Part shown: positions 18,628-27,930 of the stretch, piece by piece | How positions within the stretch are numbered: position 1 is the stretch's first letter | How the letters are laid out: every line of letters begins with the position of its first letter | Assembly: GCF_964212655.1 (NCBI RefSeq) | Contig: NZ_OZ156465.1 | Span: forward strand, 4,682,094-4,746,093 | Direction of reading: 5' to 3' | DNA length: 64,000 bases | DNA from: Candidatus Thiodiazotropha sp. LNASS1 | GTDB taxonomy: Bacteria; Pseudomonadota; Gammaproteobacteria; Chromatiales; Chromatiaceae | Made by a program: the position numbers and the translations under genes | The notes under the pieces: generated by a model | The model's input: only the letters and a program-made list of their open reading frames with translations | Databases searched by the model: none | What the model was told of the DNA's origin: nothing

Positions 18628-19311
18628 CTATCGTGCAATTGTTGTTAGACTGCTAATGGCAATGAAATCATTCGCCATCTTTTCTGCGTCGTGAGGGGGG
18701 CTGAAGTAGGCATGGAAACGACCTTGCGGATCGACAAGAATGATTGAGGCCGAGTGGTCCATGACATATCCCATCGCACTGTCCTCAGTCTCCACCCGCC
18801 TATAGAGTATGCCGAGTGGCTTGGTCAATGCTTGCAGCGCTTCCTCCGGTCCGGTTGCGCCGACGAAGGAGGGATCGAAGTAGGTCACGTATTCGGACAG
18901 ACGTTCAAGCGAGTCCCGTTCGGGGTCTACTGATACAAAAGTCACCTGGTAGGGTTTGGTGGATTTCTGAGCCTGGATTCTGTTATGCATCTCAGCAAAC
19001 AGAGACATGGTTGTGGGGCAGATATCCGGACAGTAGGTATAACCGAAACTCATGAAAGTCCAGCGCCCAATCAGACTCTGATTGTCAAAGGCTGCGCCAT
19101 TGTGGGTAGTCAACGAAAAAGGCTTGAGTGGCCTGAACTCAGGCATCAGCAATGCCTGTTCGGTCTTCACCGGCTCAGCTACGGGAGCCGAAGCGCTTTT
19201 CAGCGGCGAAAAATACCAGACAACCATCCCGGCAACTACCGATACTGCGATGATCAGTGGTATGAGATTCATACGTGACGTGTCGTTTTCTTTCATCGTG
19301 ATGTTATTCAT
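18628..19311 (-). CDS. SCO1/SenC-family copper chaperone for cytochrome oxidase
   Basis: 227 aa. It has a membrane anchor at about 14-35, then a thioredoxin-fold SCO domain. The copper-binding cysteines are in YCPDICPTTM (CXXXC, about residues 94-98) and the copper-binding His in MDHSASIILVD. SCO proteins load or reduce the CuA site of oxidase subunit II in the periplasm. The start overlaps the end of the heme A synthase gene by 8 bp, so the two are translationally coupled. An alternative start is the Met at residue 6. Confidence 0.93.
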   Translation of the reverse strand: MNNITMKENDTSRMNLIPLIIAVSVVAGMVVWYFSPLKSASAPVAEPVKTEQALLMPEFRPLKPFSLTTHNGAAFDNQSLIGRWTFMSFGYTYCPDICPTTMSLFAEMHNRIQAQKSTKPYQVTFVSVDPERDSLERLSEYVTYFDPSFVGATGPEEALQALTKPLGILYRRVETEDSAMGYVMDHSASIILVDPQGRFHAYFSPPHDAEKMANDFIAISSLTTIAR

Positions 19312-20317
19312 GTCTTCTCGAAACCCAGATAAGTGTCACTATCAATAAGAGCAACAGTGCGGCACCTCCATTGTGTGCTACTGCAATGCTTAATGGAAGG
19401 TGCCCGATTACATTCGTAATACCAAGGGTAATCTGAATGACCAATAATATCAGAAGGATGAGCCCCAGCTTCCTTAGCAGTGGTGAGGATTCAAGACGTA
19501 CCAGGCGCCAGACCAGGAATCCCAGGGTGAGAGCTGTGATCAAGGCGCCAATACGATGGGTTATGTGGATGGCAGTCCTTGCATCGTTTTCAAGCACACC
19601 GAATTCATAGTTGACACCCAGACCCCGCCACAACACGAAGGCCTCGCTGAAGTCTGTTTCAGGCCACCAGGAATCCGCGTAACAGGTGGGGAATTCGGTG
19701 CAAGCCAGGGCGGCGTAATTGCTGCTGGTCCAACCGCCCAAGGAAATCTGTAACACAAGAACCATCAGTGCGAAGTGTATCAACCTGCGTGTCGTTCTGG
19801 AGGTGTCGATGGCGTGGGCCGGACCGACCGGGCGTAACTTAAGAACCAGAAGACCCAGCAGAACGAATGTGGCAAAACCACCCAGCAGGTGGGCAGTAAC
19901 AATCGCCGGTTTCACCAACAGAGTCACAGTCCACATGCCCAGGAGGGCCTGAAAAATGACCAGCAACAACAACAGTGTGGGCAGCAGCAGGGGTTGCATG
20001 GCGTAGCACCGATTACGCCAGGCAAGCATTGCCAGCATCAGGATGGCTATTCCCAGGCTGCCCGCCAGATACCGATGCACCATCTCTTTCCACGCCTTGT
20101 CCTGATCCAGTGGCCGGTCGGTGTAAGCGCGATTCGCGTCTTCAACCGCTTTTTCGTCGATCGGTACCACCAGCTTGCCGTAACAGCCGGGCCAGTCGGG
20201 ACAACCCAGCCCGGCATCCGAGAGGCGCACATAGGCTCCCATCAATATCACACAGAAGGCCAGCAGGCAGGTAAATGCGGCAAGGCGATATTGGTAGATA
20301 AATGTCATTTCCATCAC
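19304..20317 (-). CDS. ctaA: Heme A synthase (COX15/CtaA family)
   Basis: 337 aa with eight predicted membrane segments. It converts heme O to heme A for aa3-type oxidases. The four conserved His-containing stretches are present: EMVHRYLAG, TAHLLGGF, IHITHRIGAL and VAHNGGAALL. The first periplasmic loop has the DAGLGCPDWPGCYGK signature with its Cys pair, and the second the ALACTEFPTCY pair. It forms an overlapping pair with the SCO gene and faces a divergent oxidase-like gene. The main oxidase operon is not in the window. Confidence 0.95.
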   Translation of the reverse strand: MMEMTFIYQYRLAAFTCLLAFCVILMGAYVRLSDAGLGCPDWPGCYGKLVVPIDEKAVEDANRAYTDRPLDQDKAWKEMVHRYLAGSLGIAILMLAMLAWRNRCYAMQPLLLPTLLLLLVIFQALLGMWTVTLLVKPAIVTAHLLGGFATFVLLGLLVLKLRPVGPAHAIDTSRTTRRLIHFALMVLVLQISLGGWTSSNYAALACTEFPTCYADSWWPETDFSEAFVLWRGLGVNYEFGVLENDARTAIHITHRIGALITALTLGFLVWRLVRLESSPLLRKLGLILLILLVIQITLGITNVIGHLPLSIAVAHNGGAALLLLLIVTLIWVSRRHE

Positions 20318-20438
20318 ACCAAGGTACGATATGAGCCATTCCTATGGCAAATCTGTGTGGTTCCCGTGGGGTATGGATATTATGCCTGTCTAGCCGTGAA
20401 CTGGCAGGCTAAATCGTAGAAAGTTGGGGTGAAAAGTT

Positions 20439-21821
20439 TTGATAGAAGTTGATGACAATGGGGTGATCGTTGTACCTGTCCCTGAGCGGGCGCACAGGAA
20501 GCTGGCTGTGAGATGGTTGCAGTTGGGGGTGTTGGCGCTGGGACTGGCGGGATTGTTTGCCTTGCTGCTGGTGCTCTCGCGCACCCCGGGCAGCGAGGCC
20601 TTTTTTCCCTGGGTGGATTTTTTCCGTACCGCCTTGGTGGTGCATGTGGATCAATCAGTACTGATCTGGTTTCTGGCCATGTCCGGGGTGGTTTGGTGTT
20701 TGACTGCACAGGCTGGATCCGGATCGATACGGCTGCAGTATCTTGCTTTTGGATTGGCCATGATAGGGGCCCTGGGTATCGCCTTCTCCGCCTTTTTAGG
20801 CGATGGGGCACCGCTGATGAACAACTATGTGCCGGTATTGCAAAGACCTCTGTTCTTCCTCGCTCTGGGTTTATTCGGCTTCGGTATCGCATTGCAGGCA
20901 CTGATCGGTCTGAGTACTTATCGAAGCGTCTTGTGGAGCCATCTCCATCTGCCAAGCCTGGCTGCTTTCACGGTCGCCTTGGCGGTATTGATCTCTCTTG
21001 CGGCACTGTTGACGGCTTGGTGGCAGATACCGGCAGAGGTGAATGGGCAGAGTTACTACGAGTATCTTTTCTGGGGGGCGGGGCATAGCCTGCAGTTTGC
21101 CTATACTCAATTGATCATCCTTGCCTGGCTATGGCTTGCCCTGCATAGTGGGGTAGCCTTGCCCGGTGATTCTCGCTGGTACTACTGGCTCTTGATTCTC
21201 GGTATAGCACCGGTGTTACTGGTACCGTTGATCTACCTGTTCTACCAGACAGTGACCATCGAATCCCGTACAGCCTTCACCCAGTTGATGCAATACGGTG
21301 GCGGTCTGGCGGTTACCCCGATTGGCATTCTGATCTTCATCGGTCTGCTGCAGGCGAATAGGGCAGAGCCAAATGAGAGGCCCCTGCGCCGAAGCCTGTG
21401 GATGTCGATGCTGCTGTTCTTTTCCGGTGGTGCCATTGCACTGTTCATCTCCGGTGTAAATACCATTATTCCTGCCCACTACCACGGTTCCATCGTGGGT
21501 GTCACCATGGGATTGATGGGGCTCGCTTATCTGTTGCTTCCTAAGCTGGGATATCCGCCTGTACAAGGCAGGCTGGCCGAACTGCAGCCTTGGATATATG
21601 GCATCGGGCAATTGCTGCATATCACCGGATTGGCCATGTCCGGTGCCATGGGCATCCAGCGCAAGACGGCCGGGGCGGCCCAGGGTCTGGATACACTGTC
21701 CGCCAAACTGGCGATGGGTGTGATGGGTATAGGTGGCTTGCTTGCCGTCATCGGCGGGGTTATCTTCGTTTGGGTCATGTTGCGTATCTTTGTTACAGCC
21801 AGGCCGTTGCGGGAATATTGA
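20439..21821 (+). CDS. Heme-copper oxidase subunit I homologue lacking part of the CuB site
   Basis: 460 aa with about 12 hydrophobic helices. Subunit I landmarks are partly kept. H69 in VVHVDQSVLIWF fits the low-spin heme ligand, H216 in FWGAGHSLQF fits the first CuB ligand, and H347/H349 in IPAHYHGSIVG fit the two heme ligands of helix X. The adjacent His-His pair expected before TPIGILIF is absent: that stretch reads LIYLFYQTV, and no HH occurs anywhere in the protein. Proton pumping or O2 reduction as in aa3 oxidases is therefore doubtful. It is divergent from ctaA and SCO. The start is TTG at 20439 with a poor ribosome site, so a start at GTG 20463 is possible. Confidence 0.75.
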   Translation: MIEVDDNGVIVVPVPERAHRKLAVRWLQLGVLALGLAGLFALLLVLSRTPGSEAFFPWVDFFRTALVVHVDQSVLIWFLAMSGVVWCLTAQAGSGSIRLQYLAFGLAMIGALGIAFSAFLGDGAPLMNNYVPVLQRPLFFLALGLFGFGIALQALIGLSTYRSVLWSHLHLPSLAAFTVALAVLISLAALLTAWWQIPAEVNGQSYYEYLFWGAGHSLQFAYTQLIILAWLWLALHSGVALPGDSRWYYWLLILGIAPVLLVPLIYLFYQTVTIESRTAFTQLMQYGGGLAVTPIGILIFIGLLQANRAEPNERPLRRSLWMSMLLFFSGGAIALFISGVNTIIPAHYHGSIVGVTMGLMGLAYLLLPKLGYPPVQGRLAELQPWIYGIGQLLHITGLAMSGAMGIQRKTAGAAQGLDTLSAKLAMGVMGIGGLLAVIGGVIFVWVMLRIFVTARPLREY

Positions 21822-22043
21822 ATGAAACGATTTATCTATCCATGCATCAGTTAAGGTACTGCTGCCCCTGATCGGTTACCGTTGCAGCTCCCACCTGCAC
21901 AGAGGCGGGTATGTTAGCCACTTTCGCCCTGTTGCATGGAAACAATGCCGAAAGCTTTCTGAGGGGACAGGAAGTAAAATACTGGTTGCGTCGTTGACCG
22001 GTGTATACACTGTGTTGAATAGGCTCTTCTCTTGAGTGCTCAT

Positions 22044-22571
22044 ATGCTTTATTTCTCTTATGGATCAAATATGTCGAGCAGGCGGCTGCTGAGTAGAGTG
22101 CCTTCGGCAAGATTTGTTACTTCGGCGTCACTTCCTGGCCATGAGTTGCATTTTCATAAGAAAAGCCTGGATGGGTCCGCCAAATGCGATGCCTATGAAA
22201 CAAAAAACGACCGGCACGCTGTGAGTGGAGTCATTTTCGAAATCGCCAAGTCAGAGAAGGCAGGGTTGGATAGTAAGGAGGGATTAGGTCAGGGATACGA
22301 GGAGAAAACGGTTGAGCTCATTGATCCCGATGGTGAGATGGTAGTCGCCTATACCTATTACGCCACATTCATCGATCGCACGTTAAAGCCATACCAATGG
22401 TATAAGCACCATGTGCTCACTGGTGCATTGGAATATGGTTTGCCTGCGCCATATATAGATAGACTACGGCTAATTGATTCAATGGAAGATCCGGATCCAC
22501 AACGTCATGCACTTGAAATGGCAATCTATGCGAACAGCATGACATCGATCAGCCAAACCCATTATTTATAA
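22044..22571 (+). CDS. Gamma-glutamylcyclotransferase-like protein
   Basis: 175 aa from ATG 22044, chosen because the family typically begins with YxxYGSNM and this gives MLYFSYGSNMSSRRL. An upstream in-frame TTG would add only four residues. The substrate-pocket pattern YGSN is intact; the predicted catalytic Glu region is in the segment GYEEKTVELIDPDGE. Members release 5-oxoproline from gamma-glutamyl peptides, but many bacterial homologues have no tested substrate. It stands alone, 223 bp after the oxidase-like gene. I see no structured element in the flanking gaps. Confidence 0.78.
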   Translation: MLYFSYGSNMSSRRLLSRVPSARFVTSASLPGHELHFHKKSLDGSAKCDAYETKNDRHAVSGVIFEIAKSEKAGLDSKEGLGQGYEEKTVELIDPDGEMVVAYTYYATFIDRTLKPYQWYKHHVLTGALEYGLPAPYIDRLRLIDSMEDPDPQRHALEMAIYANSMTSISQTHYL

Positions 22572-22770
22572 GGAGTGATATGAAAGCAGCTACGACTTGG
22601 TGCAAGTTGTAAATTATGGATTACAATAGGGAGAAAAAGAGCAGCAGAAATGACGGTTACGGTTAACAGGGATAATGTCAATCAGATGCTTGCGGGTCTG
22701 TGACCCTTGTCGGTAGCGCCATCGGTGGCATTCGTTAAAAGCAAATTTCAATCCCAACAAAGGTACTGGC

Positions 22771-25404
22771 ATGAGAGCGGTTGAAACAGAGAATTCAATC
22801 GAGTCGTTCGAGATTTTTCCGTGGGACAAAAATTTCGAAACAGGTATCACTCTAATCGATGAACAGCACCAGAAACTGGTGCAAATACTCAATCACCTTG
22901 CCGTTCATCTGGCAAACCGTTCAAGCAAAAAAATCCTGAATGAGGTTTTTGATGAGCTGTTTGATTATGCAGACTATCACTTCAAGGCAGAAGAGGATGT
23001 GTGGCGGAAACACCTCCTCAACGATGAATCGTTAAATTCCCACGAAAAAACCCACAAGTCCTTTATTTCATATGTCATTGAACTCAGGGGCAGGGAGGGC
23101 CGCGAGGACTATGATCAGGTCATGCAGGATACGGTCGGATTTCTGACCCACTGGCTTGCCTACCATATCCTGGATAACGATAAACGCATGGCCAAAGTGA
23201 TTCTTGCCATTGAAAACGGCAAAACTGTCACCCAGGCCAAGCAGTCGGCTCACGAAGAGATGAGTGGCTCAATGCAGCTGCTCATAGAGACAGTGTTAAA
23301 AATGTACGACAGTCTCTCGTCGCGAACCATGGACCTGATGCGTGAGAAAACGCTGCGCAAGCAGGCTGAACAGGCATTGCTTGAAAACGAGGAAAAGTGG
23401 CGTTTTGTTTTTGAAAGCAACCATGAAGAGGTCTGGGATTGGGATATTCAGAAGAGCAACGAGACACATCAAAGTGTCGAAAACATACTCGTGCATATTA
23501 TCGACCGTGAACTTGTTCAGGATTTTAGTTCATCCAGGATTCATCCGGATGATATCGCCCAGGTAAAGCATCATTTGCAGTTGCATCTGGATGACAAAAC
23601 GCCATTTTTCACTAGCAAACATCGACTGCTGCATACAGATGGTTCGTGGACATGGGTGCTTAGCCGGGGAAAAGTCGTCAGCCGGAATGAACAGGGTTTG
23701 GCATTACGCATGGTTGGAACCCATTCCGACATCACCGAGCGTGAGCTGGCGTCAATCATATTCCGCGCAAGCAGTCAGGGGATGATGATTTCTGATAAAG
23801 ATAACCGGATTATCAGCGTGAATCCGGCATTCACCGAAATAACCGGTTATCCGCCTGCCGAGGTCATTGGCAAAGATCCCAAATTCCTTGCATCTGAGAG
23901 GAACAGTAAAGAGCTGTACCGCAAAATGTGGGAGGAAATACATGAAAGCGGTCATTGGCAAGCTGAACTCTGGAACAGAAACAGGGAGGGAAGCGAATTC
24001 TTTTCTTACCTGAGTATCAACACTGTATTGGATGATCAAAATCAGATTGATCACTACATAGGGCTTTTGTCGGATATTACCGAGAAGAAAATAAGTGAAG
24101 ACCTGGTGCTCAGGCATGCAAATTACGATGTCCTGACAAATCTGCCAAATCGGCGCATGTTTTTCACTCTTCTGGATAATGAAATCAAGCGAACAAAGCG
24201 CAGGCAGGCCCAATTTGGGCTCTTCTTTATTGATCTTGACCATTTCAAGGAAGTGAATGACACACTCAGTCATGAAATTGGTGATAGGCTTCTGATTGAC
24301 GCCACACGTCGCATGCAAAACTGTATTAGGGAGTCAGATGCAATCGCACGTATTGGCGGCGATGAGTTCGCCATGATTATCAGTGAACTGGGGTACACTT
24401 CAAGGCTGGACGGTATTGCCCAAGAGATCATTGATGAGCTCAGTAAGCCGTTCAAGGTCGATGTCAATCAGATATATATTTCTGCCAGTATCGGCATCAC
24501 CATTTACCCTGATGATGGAGAAGACGCATCGAGTCTTCTTAAAAATGCAGACCAGGCGATGTATCGTGCCAAGAGGTCCGGCCGCAGCCGTTTCAGTTAT
24601 TTCACCACAGAAATGCAGGCAGCTTCGGTCAAGCGACAGTTATTGCTGGGAGATTTACGCAATGCACTATCCAGGAATCAATTCGAGCTGGTTTACCAGC
24701 CGATAATAGACCTGTCCAACGGATCGGTTTGCAAAGCAGAAGCATTGTTACGCTGGAAACACCCGGAAAGAGGAACGGTATTCCCTGCCGAGTTTATTTC
24801 CCTGGCAGAAGAGTCTGGGCTTATTATCGATATAGGCAACTGGGTTTTTGATGAGGCCATACGGCAACTGGTAGAATGGTCAGACAGAACCAGTGAAGGA
24901 TTCCAGATCAGTATCAACAAATCGCCCTTGCAGTTCCGTAACCGAAATGCGCATCAACAGTGGCTGCAGCAGTTGAAAAAGCTGCAATTGCATGGAAGCA
25001 GTGTAGTCGTCGAAATTACTGAAAACCTGCTGATGGAGAATGAAAGCAGTGTGCATGAGCAGTTGCTGGTGTTCCGGGATCATAGTATCGAGGTGGCGCT
25101 GGATGACTTCGGAACCGGCTACTCCTCACTCTCTTATCTCAAGGACTTTCATATTGATTTCATCAAGATTGACCAATCATTCGTGCGAAACCTTGAAGAA
25201 GATTCGCAGGAAATGATTCTATGTGAAGCCATGATTGCAATGGCTCACAAGCTGGGAATTAAGGTTATAGCCGAGGGTGTTGAAACTGAAAGCCAGATGC
25301 GGTTATTAAAGCACTCCGGATGCGATTATGCACAGGGTTATTTTTATTCGAAACCTGTTAGTGCTGGAGAATTTGAACATTATCTCCCTGATGCTGAAGA
25401 CTGA
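22771..25404 (+). CDS. Bacteriohemerythrin-PAS-PAS-GGDEF-EAL protein (c-di-GMP turnover)
   Basis: 877 aa, no membrane segment. Residues 8-145 are a bacteriohemerythrin with the di-iron ligands in DEQHQKLV, YHFKAEEDVW, HEKTHKSF and HWLAYHILDNDKRM. PAS 1 is at about 205-325, PAS 2 at about 330-440 (ISVNPAFTEITGYP), GGDEF at 455-610 with RIGGDEFAM (about 529), and EAL at 625-870 with KAEALLRW (about 655) and LDDFGTGYSSL. Both catalytic motifs are complete, so the protein could make and degrade c-di-GMP, perhaps switched by O2 at the di-iron site. A short hairpin with a T-run follows its stop. It converges on tonB. Confidence 0.93.
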   Translation: MRAVETENSIESFEIFPWDKNFETGITLIDEQHQKLVQILNHLAVHLANRSSKKILNEVFDELFDYADYHFKAEEDVWRKHLLNDESLNSHEKTHKSFISYVIELRGREGREDYDQVMQDTVGFLTHWLAYHILDNDKRMAKVILAIENGKTVTQAKQSAHEEMSGSMQLLIETVLKMYDSLSSRTMDLMREKTLRKQAEQALLENEEKWRFVFESNHEEVWDWDIQKSNETHQSVENILVHIIDRELVQDFSSSRIHPDDIAQVKHHLQLHLDDKTPFFTSKHRLLHTDGSWTWVLSRGKVVSRNEQGLALRMVGTHSDITERELASIIFRASSQGMMISDKDNRIISVNPAFTEITGYPPAEVIGKDPKFLASERNSKELYRKMWEEIHESGHWQAELWNRNREGSEFFSYLSINTVLDDQNQIDHYIGLLSDITEKKISEDLVLRHANYDVLTNLPNRRMFFTLLDNEIKRTKRRQAQFGLFFIDLDHFKEVNDTLSHEIGDRLLIDATRRMQNCIRESDAIARIGGDEFAMIISELGYTSRLDGIAQEIIDELSKPFKVDVNQIYISASIGITIYPDDGEDASSLLKNADQAMYRAKRSGRSRFSYFTTEMQAASVKRQLLLGDLRNALSRNQFELVYQPIIDLSNGSVCKAEALLRWKHPERGTVFPAEFISLAEESGLIIDIGNWVFDEAIRQLVEWSDRTSEGFQISINKSPLQFRNRNAHQQWLQQLKKLQLHGSSVVVEITENLLMENESSVHEQLLVFRDHSIEVALDDFGTGYSSLSYLKDFHIDFIKIDQSFVRNLEEDSQEMILCEAMIAMAHKLGIKVIAEGVETESQMRLLKHSGCDYAQGYFYSKPVSAGEFEHYLPDAED

Positions 25405-25473
25405 TCTTGTTATGTATGTCAGGAAACTGAACAGAGTTTAGATTCCATCGTCATGTTAATTGATGAACTGTGA

Positions 25474-25509
25474 TTGGCGGTGCATGGCCCCACACTGCCA
25501 ACTATTTTT
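25474..25509 (+). terminator. Possible intrinsic terminator after the hemerythrin-GGDEF-EAL gene
   Basis: TTGGCGGTG (25474-25482) pairs with CACTGCCAA (25493-25501) with one mismatch and a 10-base loop, followed by CTATTTTT. It overlaps the 3' end of the convergent tonB gene. The stem is modest, so support is limited. Confidence 0.35.
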
Positions 25510-26173
25510 CCAGGGTATAAGCCATGGCGTAGTGAATCGGCATCGGGCATTCGATCTGAGAAGGTGGCTGTGGTAACGGTTGAGCGGCATCGATGGCTTT
25601 ACCTGCCGCTTTTCGCAACAGGCCATGTGGCCCTTTAATGGTCAGTTTTGATACCTTACCGTCACAGGAGAGGTTGAAGCTGACCTCGATCTTTCCCTCC
25701 ATATTCCTGCGGCGCGCGACTGTTGGGTAGTATTTTTTTGCTTCAATCACGGCCAGTAATTGTGCCAGATACTGTTCCCGCAGGTTGACCCTGGGTTGAA
25801 CCCGTGGAGGCGGCGGTTGTCTTGCAAGCTGTTTCTCCTCAGGGGGAGTGACGGGTTTCGTTTCAGCGACAACTGGCTTGGGTATGGCTTTGCTCCGGAT
25901 CTTTTTTTTGATTTTCGGTTTCGGCTTCGGTTTCGGTTTGGGCTTTGGCTTGACGACCTGTTTTTCAACGGTCTTCGGCGGTTGTATGACCTCGGGAATG
26001 ATTTCCGGGAGTGGTTTTTGAAATGTCAGTTGCACCAGTAGCTGTGGTTTTTCGATCTGCTCGACGGCGGCCTGGGTGACCATTTTGTCCGACCATTCTG
26101 TGACAATCATAAGGTGCAGCAGCAGAGAGAACGACAGTGCCAGCAGACGCCAAGCGGTACTTGTTTTGATCAT
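25502..26173 (-). CDS. tonB: TonB-family energy transducer
   Basis: 223 aa. It has one N-terminal membrane anchor (LLALSFSLLLHLMIVTEW), a long Pro/Lys spacer for crossing the periplasm (KPKPKPKPKPKPKIKKK at about 80-96), and a C-terminal TonB domain (YLAQLLAVIEAKKYYPTVAR, GKIEVSFNLSCDGKV). It passes proton-motive energy to the outer-membrane receptor. It is the last gene of a seven-gene operon; its ATG overlaps the exbD stop codon (ATGA). Two Cys in the C-terminal domain (LSCDGK, IECPMP) are unusual for TonB and could form a disulfide. Confidence 0.92.
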   Translation of the reverse strand: MIKTSTAWRLLALSFSLLLHLMIVTEWSDKMVTQAAVEQIEKPQLLVQLTFQKPLPEIIPEVIQPPKTVEKQVVKPKPKPKPKPKPKIKKKIRSKAIPKPVVAETKPVTPPEEKQLARQPPPPRVQPRVNLREQYLAQLLAVIEAKKYYPTVARRRNMEGKIEVSFNLSCDGKVSKLTIKGPHGLLRKAAGKAIDAAQPLPQPPSQIECPMPIHYAMAYTLEK

Positions 26174-26571
26174 GGCTTCTCTGTGAGAATATCGAGGGAT
26201 TCGGCACCGGCACTACGTGCAGCATCGATCACCTTCACCCCCGCACCGAAGGCAGCGGCCTGGTCGCCCTTCAATCTTACATAACGCTTGTTGGGGGCGT
26301 GCAGGGCACCGCGCAGTGTATCCTCCAGGTTGTCCAGTGTTGCCGCCCGGCCATCCACCAGCAGTTCTCCATTGGGTAACAGGGCAACCTCCACCGTGTC
26401 ATCATCAACACTTGGTTGGCTGCTTTCCGCCACCGGCAGTTGTATATCGATGGCTTCGTCTTCAATGAAGTGGGCCGTGAGCATGAAAAAGACCAACAGC
26501 AGGAACACGATATCAATCAAGGGCGTGAGATTGAGTACCTGGCTGGAGCGTCCTTTGTACTCATACTCCAT
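26170..26571 (-). CDS. exbD: ExbD/TolR-family biopolymer transport protein
   Basis: 133 aa. A single N-terminal helix carries the conserved proton-path Asp in LTPLIDIVFLLLVFFML, and the periplasmic domain follows (IDIQLPVAESS, VALLPNGELLVDG, VRLKGDQAAAFGAGVKVI). It forms the ExbB-ExbD motor that powers TonB. It overlaps exbB by 11 bp and tonB by 4 bp, which implies coupled translation and a machine made for the receptor at the head of the operon. Confidence 0.95.
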   Translation of the reverse strand: MEYEYKGRSSQVLNLTPLIDIVFLLLVFFMLTAHFIEDEAIDIQLPVAESSQPSVDDDTVEVALLPNGELLVDGRAATLDNLEDTLRGALHAPNKRYVRLKGDQAAAFGAGVKVIDAARSAGAESLDILTEKP

Positions 26572-27223
26572 CGGTGATGTTCTCCCACTGGTGAGTCTGT
26601 TGCACCTCCGTGGTGAGTGCGGGTTCGAGACTACGTCTCTCCAGTAGCAGCGCGATACAACGGCTTATTTTCTTCGCCCGGCGTTCGACACTCCCTTCCA
26701 GAAAATGCAGCATCAGCAACAGCGGTATGGCAACCGCGAGTCCCACACCGGTAGTGATCATGGCCTCCCAGATCCCACCGGCCAGGGCCTGGGCATCCAC
26801 TTTGCCCCCCGCCTGCTCGATAACCATGAAGGCCTTGATCATGCCGGTAATGGTGCCCAGCAGACCAAGCAGGGGAGCGGTGTTGCCGAGTATGCCTAGG
26901 GTGCGCAGGCCGAACTCCATGCGCTGGATCTCCTCGCCACGCACTCGCTCACCCACGCCTCGAAGGTCTTTCACATCCTCGGATTGTGCCTCTACAACGG
27001 CACGGATCACGTTTGCTTCCGGTCCCTTGAGTGCTGCAATCTGCTGTTGGGCCTGTGAGTCATCGAGTAGTTGTCCCAGTCTTGCCATCCAGCTTTTGGG
27101 CAGCTGCCGCAGGCGTAGAAACAGAAAATAGCGTTCCAGCACAATGGCCAGTCCTATGGATGAGTAGAGGGCAAGGATCCAGATAACCGGCCCGCCCTTG
27201 GCAAGGAGTTCAGTGATGTTCAT
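26561..27223 (-). CDS. exbB: ExbB/MotA/TolQ-family proton channel protein
   Basis: 220 aa from ATG 27223, which overlaps the stop of the upstream membrane-protein gene as ATGA; a longer version starting at 27253 is less likely. Three membrane helices are visible: WILALYSSIGLAIVLERYF; then LRTLGILGNTAPLLGLLGTI, the family signature; then MITTGVGLAVAIPLLLMLHF. It forms the pentameric channel with ExbD in the inner membrane. Length and motifs match short ExbB proteins paired with dedicated TonB systems. Confidence 0.94.
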   Translation of the reverse strand: MNITELLAKGGPVIWILALYSSIGLAIVLERYFLFLRLRQLPKSWMARLGQLLDDSQAQQQIAALKGPEANVIRAVVEAQSEDVKDLRGVGERVRGEEIQRMEFGLRTLGILGNTAPLLGLLGTITGMIKAFMVIEQAGGKVDAQALAGGIWEAMITTGVGLAVAIPLLLMLHFLEGSVERRAKKISRCIALLLERRSLEPALTTEVQQTHQWENITDGV

Positions 27224-27930
27224 GGTGTGATCCATCCTAATGCGGTGGCACAACCGATCATGACGAGCAGTCCGATGCTGGTGTTTTCCAGGGCGGTGCG
27301 GTGGTGTGCCAGGTGATGTCTGATCTGATGCCCGAAATGGGCCACGCCGAAGGCAAACAAAAGGGTTGGAAAAATGACTGCGCCCATGGCGAAAGCGACA
27401 CCCAGGGATGCTCCAGAGAGGATACTGGCGCTTGTAGCCGCGGCAAGGATTATCGTTGTCAGCGGCGCGCAGGGGTTGAATGCCATGCCCAGCCCCATCA
27501 AGTAGAGGCCCCCAGGCAGACCGCCATGGCTCATGTGACGGTTCTTCTGAGGTGGTATGTTCTCGAATGTTACGGTGCGCGTGCTGGGGCAGGCCGATTT
27601 ACATCCGTTGTTGCGGCGTCGCCACAGAATGGAGAGCGCCACCAAAATCGTAGCGCCACCCAATAACCAGCGAGCCCAGGGGCCGGCTACCAGATCTTCC
27701 ACCCAGAGACCGGACCAACCCGCCGCTCCCGCCAGTAAAGTGTATCCACTGATGCGTCCCAGGGAGAATGGGAGCAAGGTGCGCCAGGCGCCTGCAATAC
27801 CATTGTCGTTGGTGGTGAAGACAGGCCCCAGATAGGGAAGACAGGCGACATTGCATGGGCCGGCACCGAAACTGAGCCCCAGCAACAGTGCGGCACCGAA
27901 GCTGAGGCTGACCGGTTCAATGGGTATCAT
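27220..27930 (-). CDS. CcdA/SafE-like (DsbD-type) multi-spanning membrane protein with Cys-Pro motifs
   Basis: 236 aa from ATG 27930, which forms an ATGA overlap with the polyferredoxin gene; an upstream Met at 27996 would need deeper overlap. Six hydrophobic helices in two halves, each opening with a Pro-Cys motif: GAGPCNVACLPYLGP near the N-terminus and AFNPCAPLTTI at the middle. A loop contains GCKSACPS. This fits the LysE/DsbD superfamily that includes CcdA (electron transfer across the membrane) and TauE/SafE-like proteins (ion export, also found beside cbb3-oxidase copper genes). Role is inferred: thiol redox or metal handling for the operon. Confidence 0.75.
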   Translation of the reverse strand: MIPIEPVSLSFGAALLLGLSFGAGPCNVACLPYLGPVFTTNDNGIAGAWRTLLPFSLGRISGYTLLAGAAGWSGLWVEDLVAGPWARWLLGGATILVALSILWRRRNNGCKSACPSTRTVTFENIPPQKNRHMSHGGLPGGLYLMGLGMAFNPCAPLTTIILAAATSASILSGASLGVAFAMGAVIFPTLLFAFGVAHFGHQIRHHLAHHRTALENTSIGLLVMIGCATALGWITP

